Shown here: one piece after another, positions 26,187-35,463 of the stretch
Position numbering within the stretch: position 1 is the stretch's first letter
Layout: every line of letters starts with the position of its first letter
DNA from: an uncultured Desulfatiglans sp.
Lineage (GTDB): Bacteria; Desulfobacterota; DSM-4660; Desulfatiglandales; Desulfatiglandaceae
DNA: 39,488 nucleotides
Direction: 5' to 3'
NCBI GenBank assembly: GCA_900498135.1
Contig: LR026961.1
Span: forward strand, 1,879,629 to 1,919,116
The notes under the pieces: model-generated
The model's input: the letters and a program-made list of their open reading frames with translations, nothing else
Database searches by the model: none
Told to the model about the DNA's origin: nothing
Position numbers and translations under genes: made by a program

Positions 26187-28509
26187 GGACCGCTTGCTCC
26201 TTTTGACTAATAACGGTTTCCTCCGTCGCGGTTTCCACGGCGATCTGGCTGCTGCGCATCCGGTTGAGATGGAGCATGGACAGAAAACAAACCAGGGTCG
26301 ACTCCGCGCCCTGGTTGCGGTTGGGCCCGTCCGTGTTGAGTCCGTCGCAGCAGCCCCCGGTCTTGTGGTTGTACAAAGGCGCGTTCAGATCGTTGCGGCC
26401 CAGGAACCACTCCAGGCAGCGCTGGGCATGGGAGACCCATTTCGAATCGTTGGTGGCTTCATACGCCTCGCGGCACGCCTCGATCATGTCCAGCGCTTCA
26501 ATAGGCTGCTGATCGAACCGCGCTTTGGTCCCCCCGTGGGGGTACCAGCCGTTATTGCCCACCGGAACAAAGTGGCCCTTGGGGTCAGTCTGCACCGTCA
26601 TGAGCCATTCCAGGCTTCGCAGTCCCGCCTGGAGCATCTCGCCGCGGTCCATATATCGGCCGCAGAGAATCAGGGCCTGCGCGATCTTGCCGTTGGCGTA
26701 CGTGAGCCGGTCCTCGATCCACGGCCATTCGTCGGTGGCGTTCTGTTTGTATTTTTCGAAAAGTTTATCGGCCAGGGTTTCCCGGACGCGCCGGACCTCG
26801 CTGTCACCGCTGTAGCGGGTCAAGTAGGCGTGAATGCCCCCTAAAGCAAAGGACCAGGTCCGGGGAAAAGTGAAGTCCGTCAGGGCAGGCAGCGCCTTTT
26901 CAAACACCGCCCGGGCCGCGTCCCGGATATCGGCCGATTCCGCCAGGGCCACTGCCTCGCCCAAACCCCAGACCGCACGGCCGTGGCCGTCTTCCGACCC
27001 GACCTGTTCCAGCCAGCGCCGGTCGTACCCCATGAAGTTGCGAAAACGGCCGGTCTCTTCATTGAACGCGTGATGTAAAAAACTGATATAGGTGCAAGCC
27101 AGGTTGGTGGCGGCGTCGCTGTTGGGGATCATTTCCCTGGCCATCAACACGGCGATCAGCGCCCGGGCGTTGTCGTCTGTGCAATAGCCGTGGTAGCGGT
27201 CCGGTACGATGTACTTGGCGTGCTGCAGGATACCGACGTTGTCCGACAGGCGGATGATGTGATCCAGCTTGGGCTGGGGCAGCTCACGGGGTGCCATATC
27301 CATGGTCTTGGCGCGGAATACCGGCCGGGGGGAACGGGCCCGCTCCGCTTTCACCTTATTGAACAGTTCCAGGTACTGGCGCGCCACCTCTTTCCAGATC
27401 ATCTCCCGGCAAAAGGTGTAAGCCCGTTTGCGCATGGCATGGCGCTCCACTTCGTGGTCTAGTAGATCGTTGACCTGCTCGGCCAGGGCCGCTGAATCCT
27501 TGAACGGCACCAGCCGGCCGCGACCCTCGGCCAGCATCTCTTCCGCGTACCAGTAAGGGGTGGCGATGGTGGCCTTTCCGCTGCCCAGGGCATAGGCGAG
27601 GGTTCCGGAAACGATCTGCTCCTGGTTTAGGTAGGGGGTCGCATAGATGTCCGCCGCGCCCAGGAATTCACACAGCTCCTTGAGGTTGACGAAACGGTTG
27701 TGAAAAATCAGATGGTCGCCGATCCCCAGTTCCCTGGCCCTGCGCTGCAGGGACAGCCGGTAGGACTCGCCCTGTTCCTTTTTCACATGGGGATGGGTTG
27801 CGCCCAGGACGATGTAAACCACCTCCGGATGGCGCGCTACAACGGCGGGCAAGGCTTCGATCATGGTTTCGATGCCCTTGCCCGGAGAAAGCAGGCCGAA
27901 GGTCAGGATGACCTTGCGTCCCTCGACCCCGTATTGATCTTTGTAGTAATTCGGGTCCACGAAGGGCACGTCGGGGATGCCGTGGTGAATGAGGACGATT
28001 TTCGCTTCAGGCACCCCGTACACTTCACGAAGGATCTCTCGCGCGCGTTGGCTCATCACCACCAGGCGGTCGGAAAGCTGAGCCACGCGCTTGGCAACGG
28101 CCAATTGGCCGGCCGATGGCGACTGGAGCACGGTGTGCAGGGTGGTGACCACCGGCATGCGCAGGTTGCCGAGCAGTTCCATCACATGCGCACCGTTTTC
28201 GCCGCCGAAGATCCCGAATTCGTGTTGGAGACAAACCACCTCCACCCGGTTCATGTTCAAAAAATCCGCCGCCAGCCGGTATTCGGCCAAAACACGCTGG
28301 TTGACCTCAAAGCGGACCTGGGCCGGATACCGATACCCCTCGGGGATATCGTTCATCACCACGGCCCAGCACTCGCCGTTCGGGTTTTCTTCCGCCAGGC
28401 CCGCCAGCAAATCCGTGGTGAACGTGGCAATGCCGCACTGGCGCGGCAAATGATTGCCGATCAAGGCAATTTTATGTGGGTAAGAAGGGTTGTTTCCCGA
28501 TTTAATCAT
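26176..28509 (-). CDS. GT4-like glycosyltransferase with C-terminal alpha/alpha-toroid domain
   Basis: A 777-residue two-part protein. Residues 1 to about 415 are a GT-B transferase (IALIGNHLPRQCGIATFTTD, VVCLQHEFGIFGGENGAHVM, VILTFGLLSPGKGIETMIEA, NQEQIVSGTLAYALGSGKAT); the second Glu of E-x7-E is Ala. From about 430 on, a helical repeat follows with DRYHGYCTDDNARALIAVLM, GRFRNFMGYDRRWLEQVGSE, DGHGRAVWGLGEAVALAESA and PWIEDRLTYANGKIAQALIL, resembling an (alpha/alpha)6 glycosidase-like toroid. GGGAG lies 8 nt before the ATG at 28509; a longer frame to 28659 runs into the relA-like gene and is rejected. The toroid could trim, bind or measure the glycan made by the transferase. Confidence 0.85.
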   Translation of the reverse strand: MIKSGNNPSYPHKIALIGNHLPRQCGIATFTTDLLAGLAEENPNGECWAVVMNDIPEGYRYPAQVRFEVNQRVLAEYRLAADFLNMNRVEVVCLQHEFGIFGGENGAHVMELLGNLRMPVVTTLHTVLQSPSAGQLAVAKRVAQLSDRLVVMSQRAREILREVYGVPEAKIVLIHHGIPDVPFVDPNYYKDQYGVEGRKVILTFGLLSPGKGIETMIEALPAVVARHPEVVYIVLGATHPHVKKEQGESYRLSLQRRARELGIGDHLIFHNRFVNLKELCEFLGAADIYATPYLNQEQIVSGTLAYALGSGKATIATPYWYAEEMLAEGRGRLVPFKDSAALAEQVNDLLDHEVERHAMRKRAYTFCREMIWKEVARQYLELFNKVKAERARSPRPVFRAKTMDMAPRELPQPKLDHIIRLSDNVGILQHAKYIVPDRYHGYCTDDNARALIAVLMAREMIPNSDAATNLACTYISFLHHAFNEETGRFRNFMGYDRRWLEQVGSEDGHGRAVWGLGEAVALAESADIRDAARAVFEKALPALTDFTFPRTWSFALGGIHAYLTRYSGDSEVRRVRETLADKLFEKYKQNATDEWPWIEDRLTYANGKIAQALILCGRYMDRGEMLQAGLRSLEWLMTVQTDPKGHFVPVGNNGWYPHGGTKARFDQQPIEALDMIEACREAYEATNDSKWVSHAQRCLEWFLGRNDLNAPLYNHKTGGCCDGLNTDGPNRNQGAESTLVCFLSMLHLNRMRSSQIAVETATEETVISQKEQAVHVQ

Positions 28510-28522
28510 TTTATTTCTCCCG

Positions 28523-29998
28523 TCACGGGTCCGGGGCCACGGCGTTGGCCGACGATTCCCGGTCGCCGGCCAGCGCTTCAAACGGACGCAATGCTCCCGC
28601 AGCTGAAAGGGCCTTTTTGGCCGTGACCTCGGCAAAGCGAGAACCGACCGCTGGTCCATCTGCCGGAACCGCTATGGAATCTCCGTCCCTAAGCGCGAAA
28701 TCCAAGGCGACGTCACGGCCGTTTACTTTCACCGTTGCATCCTGGGGGACATGGGCATTGATGATTTTCAGGTAATCGCGCACCGTGGCTTTTTCCGCCA
28801 GGCGAACAATTCGGCCGCCGTTTCCAAAAACCACCAGGTGGTCCCGAAAAACCTGCCGATGCAGCCGCTCGATAAACGCCTCGCTGTTGGCTGATTCCCG
28901 AAGCTGGCGGACAAGGCCTTCCATCCATTGCGTGCGATGGTTGTTGCGCTCAGCAGCCGCGGCCTCGTTTTTATAACGCCAATGTGCCGCAGTGCCGTGC
29001 TCTGCCTCCAGGTGCATCAGCTCAGTGCGCACCTGAAACTCGATGGGTTTGTGGGAGATTTCGCGTACCGGATAGACGCAGGTGTGCAGGGACTGATAGC
29101 CATTGTCCTTGGGAAGACCGATGTAATCGTCGAAGGTGCCGGGAATCGGCTTGAAATGGGCGTGCAACAGCCCCAGCACGGTGTAGCATTCCGGAACCGA
29201 TGTCACGATGACCCGCAGCCCGACCCGGTCCATGATCTCTTCCAGGGTCTTGCCCGTGCGCGCCATTTTACGACGAATACCGTGCAGGCTCTTGGTGCGG
29301 CCCTGGACTCGTCCCTGGATGCCGCTGTTTGCCAGCAACCGTTTGACGCCAGCCAGAAGGATCTCAAGGCACTTGTCGTCTTCCAACTGGATGGGGGAGA
29401 CTTTTTCGCGCAGCTTTTCATAGTCTTGCGGGTCCAGAACGTGAAAGCAGGCGTCCTCCAACCGACGCCGCAAATCCCCAAGACTCAAGCGATTGGCTAT
29501 GGGCACCAGCAGGTCGAGGGTCTCCTGGGCCATCTGCTGGGCGGTCGTTTCGCATGCGTCGGTCGCACATTCCAAAGCCAATAGGCGAAATGTAATGTAA
29601 AGAACGGCCTTTCGGGGAATACCGTCAATAGACGTCAACAACGCATGAATGTTTTCACTTTCACGTGGCTGGTCGTCTATTGGTATAAAAAAGGAGTCCC
29701 GCAGGTCTTCAAGCGCGGTGGCGACTTCCGGACCGAAGAATTCCCTGACATGGCCGATATCGGTCAGGTTTTGCCAAATAAGGGGAGCCAAGAGCGCGCC
29801 GGCGATGGTGATCGCGTCGGCGTCCTGGTCAAAAAGCAGGTTGGCAGCCTTATAACCTGCTGAATTTCCGTCGCATAATTTTTCCTGCGTATAAGCGTGT
29901 GCGCGGGTCAGCAGGTCGGCGTCGGCCGCCTGGAAGGTATGCTTTACTTTTTCAATAAATAGGCTGTCATCAGCCAATCCCAGAGTATCTCGTCCCAT
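28523..29998 (-). CDS. RelA-like (p)ppGpp synthetase with degenerate HD domain and no C-terminal regulatory domains
   Basis: A 491-residue RSH-family protein. The HD hydrolase region (about 20-150) lacks its metal ligands: the site usually HD is ALLAPLIWQN, so hydrolysis is unlikely. The synthetase domain (about 230-345) is well kept, with RTKSLHGIRRKMARTGKTLE, GTFDDYIGLPKDNGYQSLHT and EFQVRTELMHLEAEHGTAAH. TFDD (288-291) resembles the ExDD of monofunctional RelA rather than the RxKD of bifunctional Rel/SpoT. A TGS domain follows (about 385-447), and then a short tail; the helical, zinc-finger and ACT domains of ribosome-bound RelA (about 740 residues) are missing. The first GT gene starts 14 bp after its stop. 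Likely a stress alarmone source at the head of the mannose/chaperone directon. Confidence 0.88.
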   Translation of the reverse strand: MGRDTLGLADDSLFIEKVKHTFQAADADLLTRAHAYTQEKLCDGNSAGYKAANLLFDQDADAITIAGALLAPLIWQNLTDIGHVREFFGPEVATALEDLRDSFFIPIDDQPRESENIHALLTSIDGIPRKAVLYITFRLLALECATDACETTAQQMAQETLDLLVPIANRLSLGDLRRRLEDACFHVLDPQDYEKLREKVSPIQLEDDKCLEILLAGVKRLLANSGIQGRVQGRTKSLHGIRRKMARTGKTLEEIMDRVGLRVIVTSVPECYTVLGLLHAHFKPIPGTFDDYIGLPKDNGYQSLHTCVYPVREISHKPIEFQVRTELMHLEAEHGTAAHWRYKNEAAAAERNNHRTQWMEGLVRQLRESANSEAFIERLHRQVFRDHLVVFGNGGRIVRLAEKATVRDYLKIINAHVPQDATVKVNGRDVALDFALRDGDSIAVPADGPAVGSRFAEVTAKKALSAAGALRPFEALAGDRESSANAVAPDP

Positions 29999-30067
29999 TT
30001 GCCCGAAAAGTCCAGAATCAACAATATGTCAACGTATCTATTGGGGTTTTAGGCTATAAAGCCTCCT

Positions 30068-30292
30068 TTACAGGTCATCGGGCAGCAGCAGCCTTCCCAG
30101 TTCGATCATCCTGTCGCAATAGGTTTCGACACATCTCAATGCCATCTTGGATGGCATGAACTGCCCGTTCTCCCACCGGTTGACGGTGGCATAACTCACC
30201 CCGATCTCTCTAGCAAAATCCTCCTGGCTAAGGTCGAGCTGGACCCGGACCTCCTTGATAAGTATCACGAAATCGTACTGTTTGATCCACAA
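30068..30292 (-). CDS. XRE-family regulator behind the second hsd operon
   Basis: A 74-residue HTH_3 protein: VRVQLDLSQEDFAREIGVSY, then ATVNRWENGQFMPSKMAL and a helical tail. I choose the TTG at 30292 because GGGAGG lies 6-7 nt upstream; longer frames to 30349 or 30418 overlap the promoter. It is related to the regulator at 12984-13217, which also appears to use TTG. It lies 207 bp after hsdR of system 2 and about 70 bp before the relA-like gene, so it could act on either. Confidence 0.8.
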   Translation of the reverse strand: MWIKQYDFVILIKEVRVQLDLSQEDFAREIGVSYATVNRWENGQFMPSKMALRCVETYCDRMIELGRLLLPDDL

Positions 30293-30337
30293 GACCGATC
30301 CTCCCGTCACCTGGTCGCCAGGAAATAATTCAATTAA

Positions 30338-30365
30338 AATATAACACATGATACGACAGGTGCAA
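30338..30365 (-). promoter_or_regulatory. Candidate promoter of the xre gene at 30068-30292
   Basis: On the minus strand TTGCAC (30365-30360), a 16-nt spacer and TATATT (30343-30338) lie about 45 bp before the TTG start. A small dyad cctggcgaccagg follows between promoter and start and may be an operator. It could also serve the relA-like gene downstream. Confidence 0.5.
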
Positions 30366-30498
30366 GGCCAAGTCCAACATTTTTTGAAAAAATCAGACTT
30401 GAGCCCGGCTGACCTCAAGCGATTAACCTTGTGGCAATATATTATTAGATATCGAGTAGTTACAAGATTATTGGTGCGCTTGGTTCAGGCTGGAAAGC

Positions 30499-33492
30499 TT
30501 AGATTTGATAGGTGACCCCGAAGACGGTGTCCGAAAGCCACTTCTTGAAGCCGGGGTTGTCGCAGAATTGCTTGAACAATTCGGTGTGGTCGGAAAGCAG
30601 GTCCATCATGACCCGCTGCAGGGCCTTGTCGTGTTCAATGCGGGCGTTCTGCTTGTCCGAGTTGCGCATGGCGTTCTGGTAGGCTTTGTCGGCGGCCACC
30701 TTTTCGGGAATCTCCTCGCTGATGACCTTGCCGATTTTGTCGGCGTCTTTCCACTCGATATTGCCGAACTGTTCGTTGAACGTCTTGATGATGTTGCTCA
30801 AGTGATCCAGCTCCGCCTCGGGTTTGCGGCCGCCGCCGCTGGTGGGAACCGGCCCGATTTCCGCATCCTCGTCGGCCAACTGCAACGCCATCTTGGCTTT
30901 GACTTCCACCCGATAGCTGTCCATATCGATAGTTTCCAGGATGCCCTTGGACAGATCTTCCTCCTTGGGCGCGGGCAGCTTGGGAATCAGGAAGTTCAGA
31001 AAGATGGACAATTTTTCCCAATCAGCACTCGTATACGGCAGAATGGCCGCCAGGAAATTGTAGGTACGGACAAACGCCTTGGCCTTGCCCTTGAAATCCA
31101 CCTGGCCGTCCTCATCCAGATCGGTCAGGTAGTTCGCCACAGCGCCGTCTAGGATCGGGTCCAGGGTGTCTCGGTCCGCACCGTTGATGTATCGCTCCAC
31201 CAGCTGTTCCACATCGCTGCCGGTGTACAACTGGTAGCTGTCCAGATCCGCTTTCAGGTCGTGCAGCTTGTCGGGGTCGGTTTCCTCGCTCAGGATCGTG
31301 GTTCGGTAATACTGGGTGAAAGCCGCCTGGATGGTGTCGGCGTCATTCATGAAATCGAGCACGAAAGTGTCGTGCTTGCCGGGGTGGGCGCGGTTGAGCC
31401 TGGAAAGCGTCTGTACCGCTTTGATGCCCGCCAGGTGCTTGTCGACATACATGGTGTGCAGCAACGGTTCATCGAAACCGGTCTGAAACTTTTCGGCGGC
31501 AATCAGGAAACGGTAAGGGGCCTTGCGGAACTGTTCGGGGATTTTGGCGCTGGGAAAGTCGTTCAGCGATGCCTCGCTCACCTTGCGGCCGCCGTATTCA
31601 TGCTCGCCCGAAAACGCCACGATGGCCCGGTAGGGGCTTTTACGCTCTTTCAGATAGGCTTCGAAGGCGCTGAAATACTGGACCGCCCGCTCGATGCCGC
31701 CTGTGACCACCATGGCGCGGGCCTGCCCGCGAATCTTGTTATGGCCGATGACCTGCTCGTGGAAATGGTCCACCATGATCTCGGCCTTTTGCCGGATGGC
31801 GTGATCGTGGGATTCAACATATCGCCGGAGCTTCTTTCGCGCTCTTTTGGTATCGAATTCCGGATCGTCGGGCACCGTTTTCATCAGCCGGTAATAGCTG
31901 CCCACTGGGGTGTAATGCTTGATCACATCGAGAATGAAGCCCTCTTCGATGGCCTGTTTCATGGTGTAGCTGTGAAAAGGTCGGTGCTTCACCTTGTCCC
32001 CTTCGGGCCAGGGATCTCCGAACAACTCAAGGGTCTTGTTTTTGGGCGTGGCGGTAAACGCAAAATAACTGGCGTTTGCCAGCATCTTGCGTGATTCCAT
32101 CAGCCGGTTGATTTCGTCTTCGGTGGTGTCCTCTTCATCGGGACCGCCCTGTTCGGCCAAAGCCACGTTCATCTGGGCGGCGGTCCGTCCTCCCTGGCTG
32201 GAATGGGCTTCATCGATGATGATGGCGAATTTGCGGCCCCGGTGCTCGTCCCCGATCTCATCCAAAATGAATGGGAACTTTTGAACCGTGGAGATGATGA
32301 TTTTCTTGCCGGACTGCAGGAACTTCCGGAGATCTCCGGCTCGCTGGGCCGCGCCGATCACCGCCGACACCTGGGCAAAGCGTTTGATGTTGTCCCGGAT
32401 CTGTTTGTCCAGGACCCGCCGGTCGGTCACCACCACAATGGAATTGAATACCGGGCGGCCGTCCCGCTTCAATTCCACCAGCTGATGGGCCAGCCAGGTA
32501 ATGGAATTGCTCTTGCCCGAACCGGCCGAATGTTGGATGAGATAACGCTTGCCAGCACCGTTGGATGCAGCATCGGCCAACAGACGGCGGACCACATCAA
32601 GCTGGTGGAACCGGGGAAAGATCTGTTTTCGGCGCTTGCGACCCCTCTCGTCGGTCTCTTCCACGATGCCCGCATAGTTTTCGATAATATCCGTCAGAAC
32701 AGTTTTGCTCAGAACCTCTTTCCAGAGATACTCGGTCTCCAGTCCGTCCGGATTGGGCGGATTACCGGCCCCGTCGTTGAACCCCTTGTTGAACGGCAGG
32801 AACCAGCTGCCCTTGCCCTTGAGATGGGTGCACATGCGTACCTCGTGATCATCCACTGCAAAATGGACGACGCAGCGGCCGAATTGAAACAGCAGTTCCT
32901 TGGGGTCCCGGTCGTGTTTGTACTGGTTGACGGCATCTTCAACCGTCTGCTTGGTCAGCCGGTTCTTGAGTTCAAAGGAGGCCAGCGGCAATCCGTTGAT
33001 GAACACCGCCAGGTCAAGGGCGAGCTGGGGGGTGTCCTTGCTGTAGTGCAACTGGCGGGTAACGCTGAAAATGTTGGCGGCGAATCGTTCGGCAGCTTTC
33101 CGGTTGCCGGGGGTAGGGGTGCCGTAAAACAGATTCACGGACGCCGGACCGTGGCGAACGCCCTTGCGCAGGATATCGATGATCCCCCGTTTAGCCACTT
33201 CCCCTTGAAGCCGGTGAAGAAATTGCTGGCGCTTGACGCCCTCCTGACCAATTTGAAGCGTCTCGACGACCTTGGGCTGTGTCTTTTCCAAAAAGGCCAT
33301 CAGCTTGACCGGGTCCACGGCATGGTCGGAATCATAATCCGCCGCAGCCCCTTCCACATAACCGGCCCCGCCGTATCCGGCCTGAGGGTCCCGCACCTGG
33401 CTGGGTTCGCTTTCCTCCGGATGGCTTTTTCCGGTAAGCGATTCGATGATCAGGGTTTCCAGCCCTTTTTCGCTTGTGTCGGTCGTCGGCAT
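30499..33492 (-). CDS. hsdR: Type I restriction enzyme R subunit (system 2)
   Basis: A 997-residue HsdR, not closely similar to the one at 1725-4976. The nuclease domain shows DLAVFINGLPLASFELKN (D...ExK). The helicase motor has RYLIQHSAGSGKSNSITWLA (Walker A), FAIIIDEAHSSQGG (DEAH) and YFAFTATPKNKT, with QTLSRLNRAHPGKHDTFVLD as motif VI. The C-terminal helical part (EAELDHLSNIIKTFNEQFGN) contacts the methylase core. The ATG at 33492 overlaps the hsdS stop by one base (TGATG); a TTG six bases upstream is an alternative start. The gene is intact and continuous with hsdM and hsdS, so this system may be fully functional. Confidence 0.95.
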   Translation of the reverse strand: MPTTDTSEKGLETLIIESLTGKSHPEESEPSQVRDPQAGYGGAGYVEGAAADYDSDHAVDPVKLMAFLEKTQPKVVETLQIGQEGVKRQQFLHRLQGEVAKRGIIDILRKGVRHGPASVNLFYGTPTPGNRKAAERFAANIFSVTRQLHYSKDTPQLALDLAVFINGLPLASFELKNRLTKQTVEDAVNQYKHDRDPKELLFQFGRCVVHFAVDDHEVRMCTHLKGKGSWFLPFNKGFNDGAGNPPNPDGLETEYLWKEVLSKTVLTDIIENYAGIVEETDERGRKRRKQIFPRFHQLDVVRRLLADAASNGAGKRYLIQHSAGSGKSNSITWLAHQLVELKRDGRPVFNSIVVVTDRRVLDKQIRDNIKRFAQVSAVIGAAQRAGDLRKFLQSGKKIIISTVQKFPFILDEIGDEHRGRKFAIIIDEAHSSQGGRTAAQMNVALAEQGGPDEEDTTEDEINRLMESRKMLANASYFAFTATPKNKTLELFGDPWPEGDKVKHRPFHSYTMKQAIEEGFILDVIKHYTPVGSYYRLMKTVPDDPEFDTKRARKKLRRYVESHDHAIRQKAEIMVDHFHEQVIGHNKIRGQARAMVVTGGIERAVQYFSAFEAYLKERKSPYRAIVAFSGEHEYGGRKVSEASLNDFPSAKIPEQFRKAPYRFLIAAEKFQTGFDEPLLHTMYVDKHLAGIKAVQTLSRLNRAHPGKHDTFVLDFMNDADTIQAAFTQYYRTTILSEETDPDKLHDLKADLDSYQLYTGSDVEQLVERYINGADRDTLDPILDGAVANYLTDLDEDGQVDFKGKAKAFVRTYNFLAAILPYTSADWEKLSIFLNFLIPKLPAPKEEDLSKGILETIDMDSYRVEVKAKMALQLADEDAEIGPVPTSGGGRKPEAELDHLSNIIKTFNEQFGNIEWKDADKIGKVISEEIPEKVAADKAYQNAMRNSDKQNARIEHDKALQRVMMDLLSDHTELFKQFCDNPGFKKWLSDTVFGVTYQI

Positions 33493-35438
33493 CAGCAATC
33501 CCCGTCCTGCACCCTTTCAGTGGCGCGGCCGTACCCCTTGGGCACCAGGTTCTTTTCCCGCATCCAATCAATGGCCGCGCGCCAGCGGTCCTCTGAAATG
33601 CGCTTTTTAGAGGCGTCCCAGCGGTTCAGCACTTCGTCCACCAGACGGTCGTCATCCACCGTTTCGCCTTGGATCAGGAAATCGTTCCAGGCCGCATAGA
33701 GCGTGGCCACGATTTCGATCTGCTCGGTTTTCATCGGATGAATCAGTTCCATGAGACGGTCGAAGGACGTCTTCCGGTCCCCCCAATACCGGTCAAAATA
33801 GTTGCGATGCGCCCCGCACTTCTCCATGGGCAGGTACGCAATGCCGCCGCCCTCCTGGCGCTGGGGATCGAACCATTTCGAGCGTTTCATCTGGGCGTGC
33901 ACCGAACGCATCATGGCGTTGTCGAACGGTCCGGCCGCCGCCCGCACCGGCCGACTCTGGATCTCTTCCAGTTCCAGATGTCGTTCGGCAAGCAGGATCG
34001 CCTTTTGCAGCTTGATCCAGCCGAATCGCGGCGTATCCCTGTGCCGATCCACGATTTCAGCGGCCAACACCGAACGGCAGAAATGAACACTGGGCTTGCG
34101 CCTCTTCTCCGGCTTAGCGAGATGGCGAACGTCCAGCCGGCCAAACACCGCATCGCAAATCAGGGTGGTGTGGTATTCTTCGATCAGCTCGATCTCGCGC
34201 TCGGCCCTTAAAATCGCCTGGCTGATCTCTGCGCACTTCTCATTGATGTGAACAATAATCGCTTGCTGCTCTTCCAAAGGCGGGAGCGGGAAGAACGCCC
34301 CTTTGATTGCACCTTGCGATAGGCCAAAGCGAGTCACGCCGGTGGCGGCAATCCGGAACTGGTCTGCCACCGGGTCGGAAGAGAACGCCCTGAACAGAAA
34401 CTCGCCTTCAATTTCCCCTGAGAAAGGTCTTATCAAGGCCAAATGATAGGCGCATACCACGCCTGGCAGCGCCTCGGGAACGAAGGTGGGGATCGCGATA
34501 TCGTCCCAACTTTCGGAGTCTTTGGTGATGATCACGTCACCCGCTTTCAGTTCAAATGCGCGAATCTCTTCTGGCCTGGCCGTGGCCTTCATGAATTCAA
34601 GAGCAGTTGTGATGCGGTCGTTCTTGTAAACGTCCACGTAATTGCACAGCATTACCGGGACTTCGTCCTCGTTCGTGATCTTGTCAACGCCACTGGCCCT
34701 GACCGCAGCCAGCGTGCGGAGCCGTCTGGCCTCCCAATGCTCCGGAATATCTCCAAGCCAATCAATCCCAGACGGTTTAAGCTTCACATTCGAATCGATT
34801 CCCTTTGTGACCGCTTCGTTGACTATCATCAGTTTACATTCATTCAACAATGCCACGAGCCTGCGTTTGTTGCGGATGAACTCTCGGATTTCCGTGTCCT
34901 TGCGGTCGAGGTAATCGGCGATAGCGTTTTGTTCTTCCAGCGGCGGAAAGGGCGATGGCATCTGCTTGAACTCGTCCCAGTAAAGCCGGTTGCGGTCGGT
35001 CACGATGCCGTGGGAATACTTGTTCACCTCGCTCATGTAGGCTCCGGTGCGGAAGAGATAGGCGAAATAACGGCTGTCGGTGCCGTCAAGGGGCCGGGCC
35101 ACCACGTACGCCGGGCTGATCAACCCGTCTTCCGGGGCGACCCCGACAGCGCCCTGCCACATGCGCATCATGTTATAGGCGATGTCGCCCTTGACCGCCC
35201 GTTTGTATTTTTCGCGCTCGGACATGACCTGCTTGCGCTTGGCGTTTTCCAGATCCCGGATGCGAACGCCGGTTTTCAGCGACACCTCCAGAATGGGCAG
35301 GTCGGGATAGCCGGTTTCGTTGCGCTGGGCAAAGAGCCTCCCGTTGCGCCGTACCTCCCAATGGGAGGGGATGGTTCCCAACCATGGCAAACCGGAAGGA
35401 CGGTATTCGGGATAAGGCTTCAGCACCGTGCTCATCAT
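33492..35438 (-). CDS. hsdS: Type I specificity subunit S with extra C-terminal domain (system 2)
   Basis: The 648-residue protein is about 200 residues longer than a normal HsdS. TRD1 starts YRPSGLPWLGTIPSHWEVRR and ends PLEEQNAIADYLDRKDTEIR. TRD2 starts KPSGIDWLGDIPEHWEARRL and ends PLEEQQAIIVHINEKCAEIS. From about residue 440 an additional domain follows: RFGWIKLQKAILLAERHLEL, AAGPFDNAMMRSVHAQMKRS and MEKCGAHRNYFDRYWGDRKT. The KLQK...AGPFD pattern recalls Panacea/SocA-like (DUF4065) domains; this is an impression only. The start at 35438 has GGAGA 6 nt upstream and lies 25 bp after hsdM. A longer frame running back into hsdM is rejected. Confidence 0.92.
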   Translation of the reverse strand: MMSTVLKPYPEYRPSGLPWLGTIPSHWEVRRNGRLFAQRNETGYPDLPILEVSLKTGVRIRDLENAKRKQVMSEREKYKRAVKGDIAYNMMRMWQGAVGVAPEDGLISPAYVVARPLDGTDSRYFAYLFRTGAYMSEVNKYSHGIVTDRNRLYWDEFKQMPSPFPPLEEQNAIADYLDRKDTEIREFIRNKRRLVALLNECKLMIVNEAVTKGIDSNVKLKPSGIDWLGDIPEHWEARRLRTLAAVRASGVDKITNEDEVPVMLCNYVDVYKNDRITTALEFMKATARPEEIRAFELKAGDVIITKDSESWDDIAIPTFVPEALPGVVCAYHLALIRPFSGEIEGEFLFRAFSSDPVADQFRIAATGVTRFGLSQGAIKGAFFPLPPLEEQQAIIVHINEKCAEISQAILRAEREIELIEEYHTTLICDAVFGRLDVRHLAKPEKRRKPSVHFCRSVLAAEIVDRHRDTPRFGWIKLQKAILLAERHLELEEIQSRPVRAAAGPFDNAMMRSVHAQMKRSKWFDPQRQEGGGIAYLPMEKCGAHRNYFDRYWGDRKTSFDRLMELIHPMKTEQIEIVATLYAAWNDFLIQGETVDDDRLVDEVLNRWDASKKRISEDRWRAAIDWMREKNLVPKGYGRATERVQDGDC

Positions 35439-35463
35439 GTCGGCTCTCCGTTCAACTTGGTCG

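Noticed and set aside
28510-28659. Upstream extension of the large glycosyltransferase into the relA-like gene
   Set aside because: The extension is Arg/Pro-rich antisense-like sequence in another frame of the relA-like gene. The ATG at 28509 has a proper ribosome binding site.
32203-33699. Plus-strand open frame of 498 codons over hsdR and hsdS of system 2
   Set aside because: It crosses two well-supported genes on the opposite strand and shows no recognisable motif.
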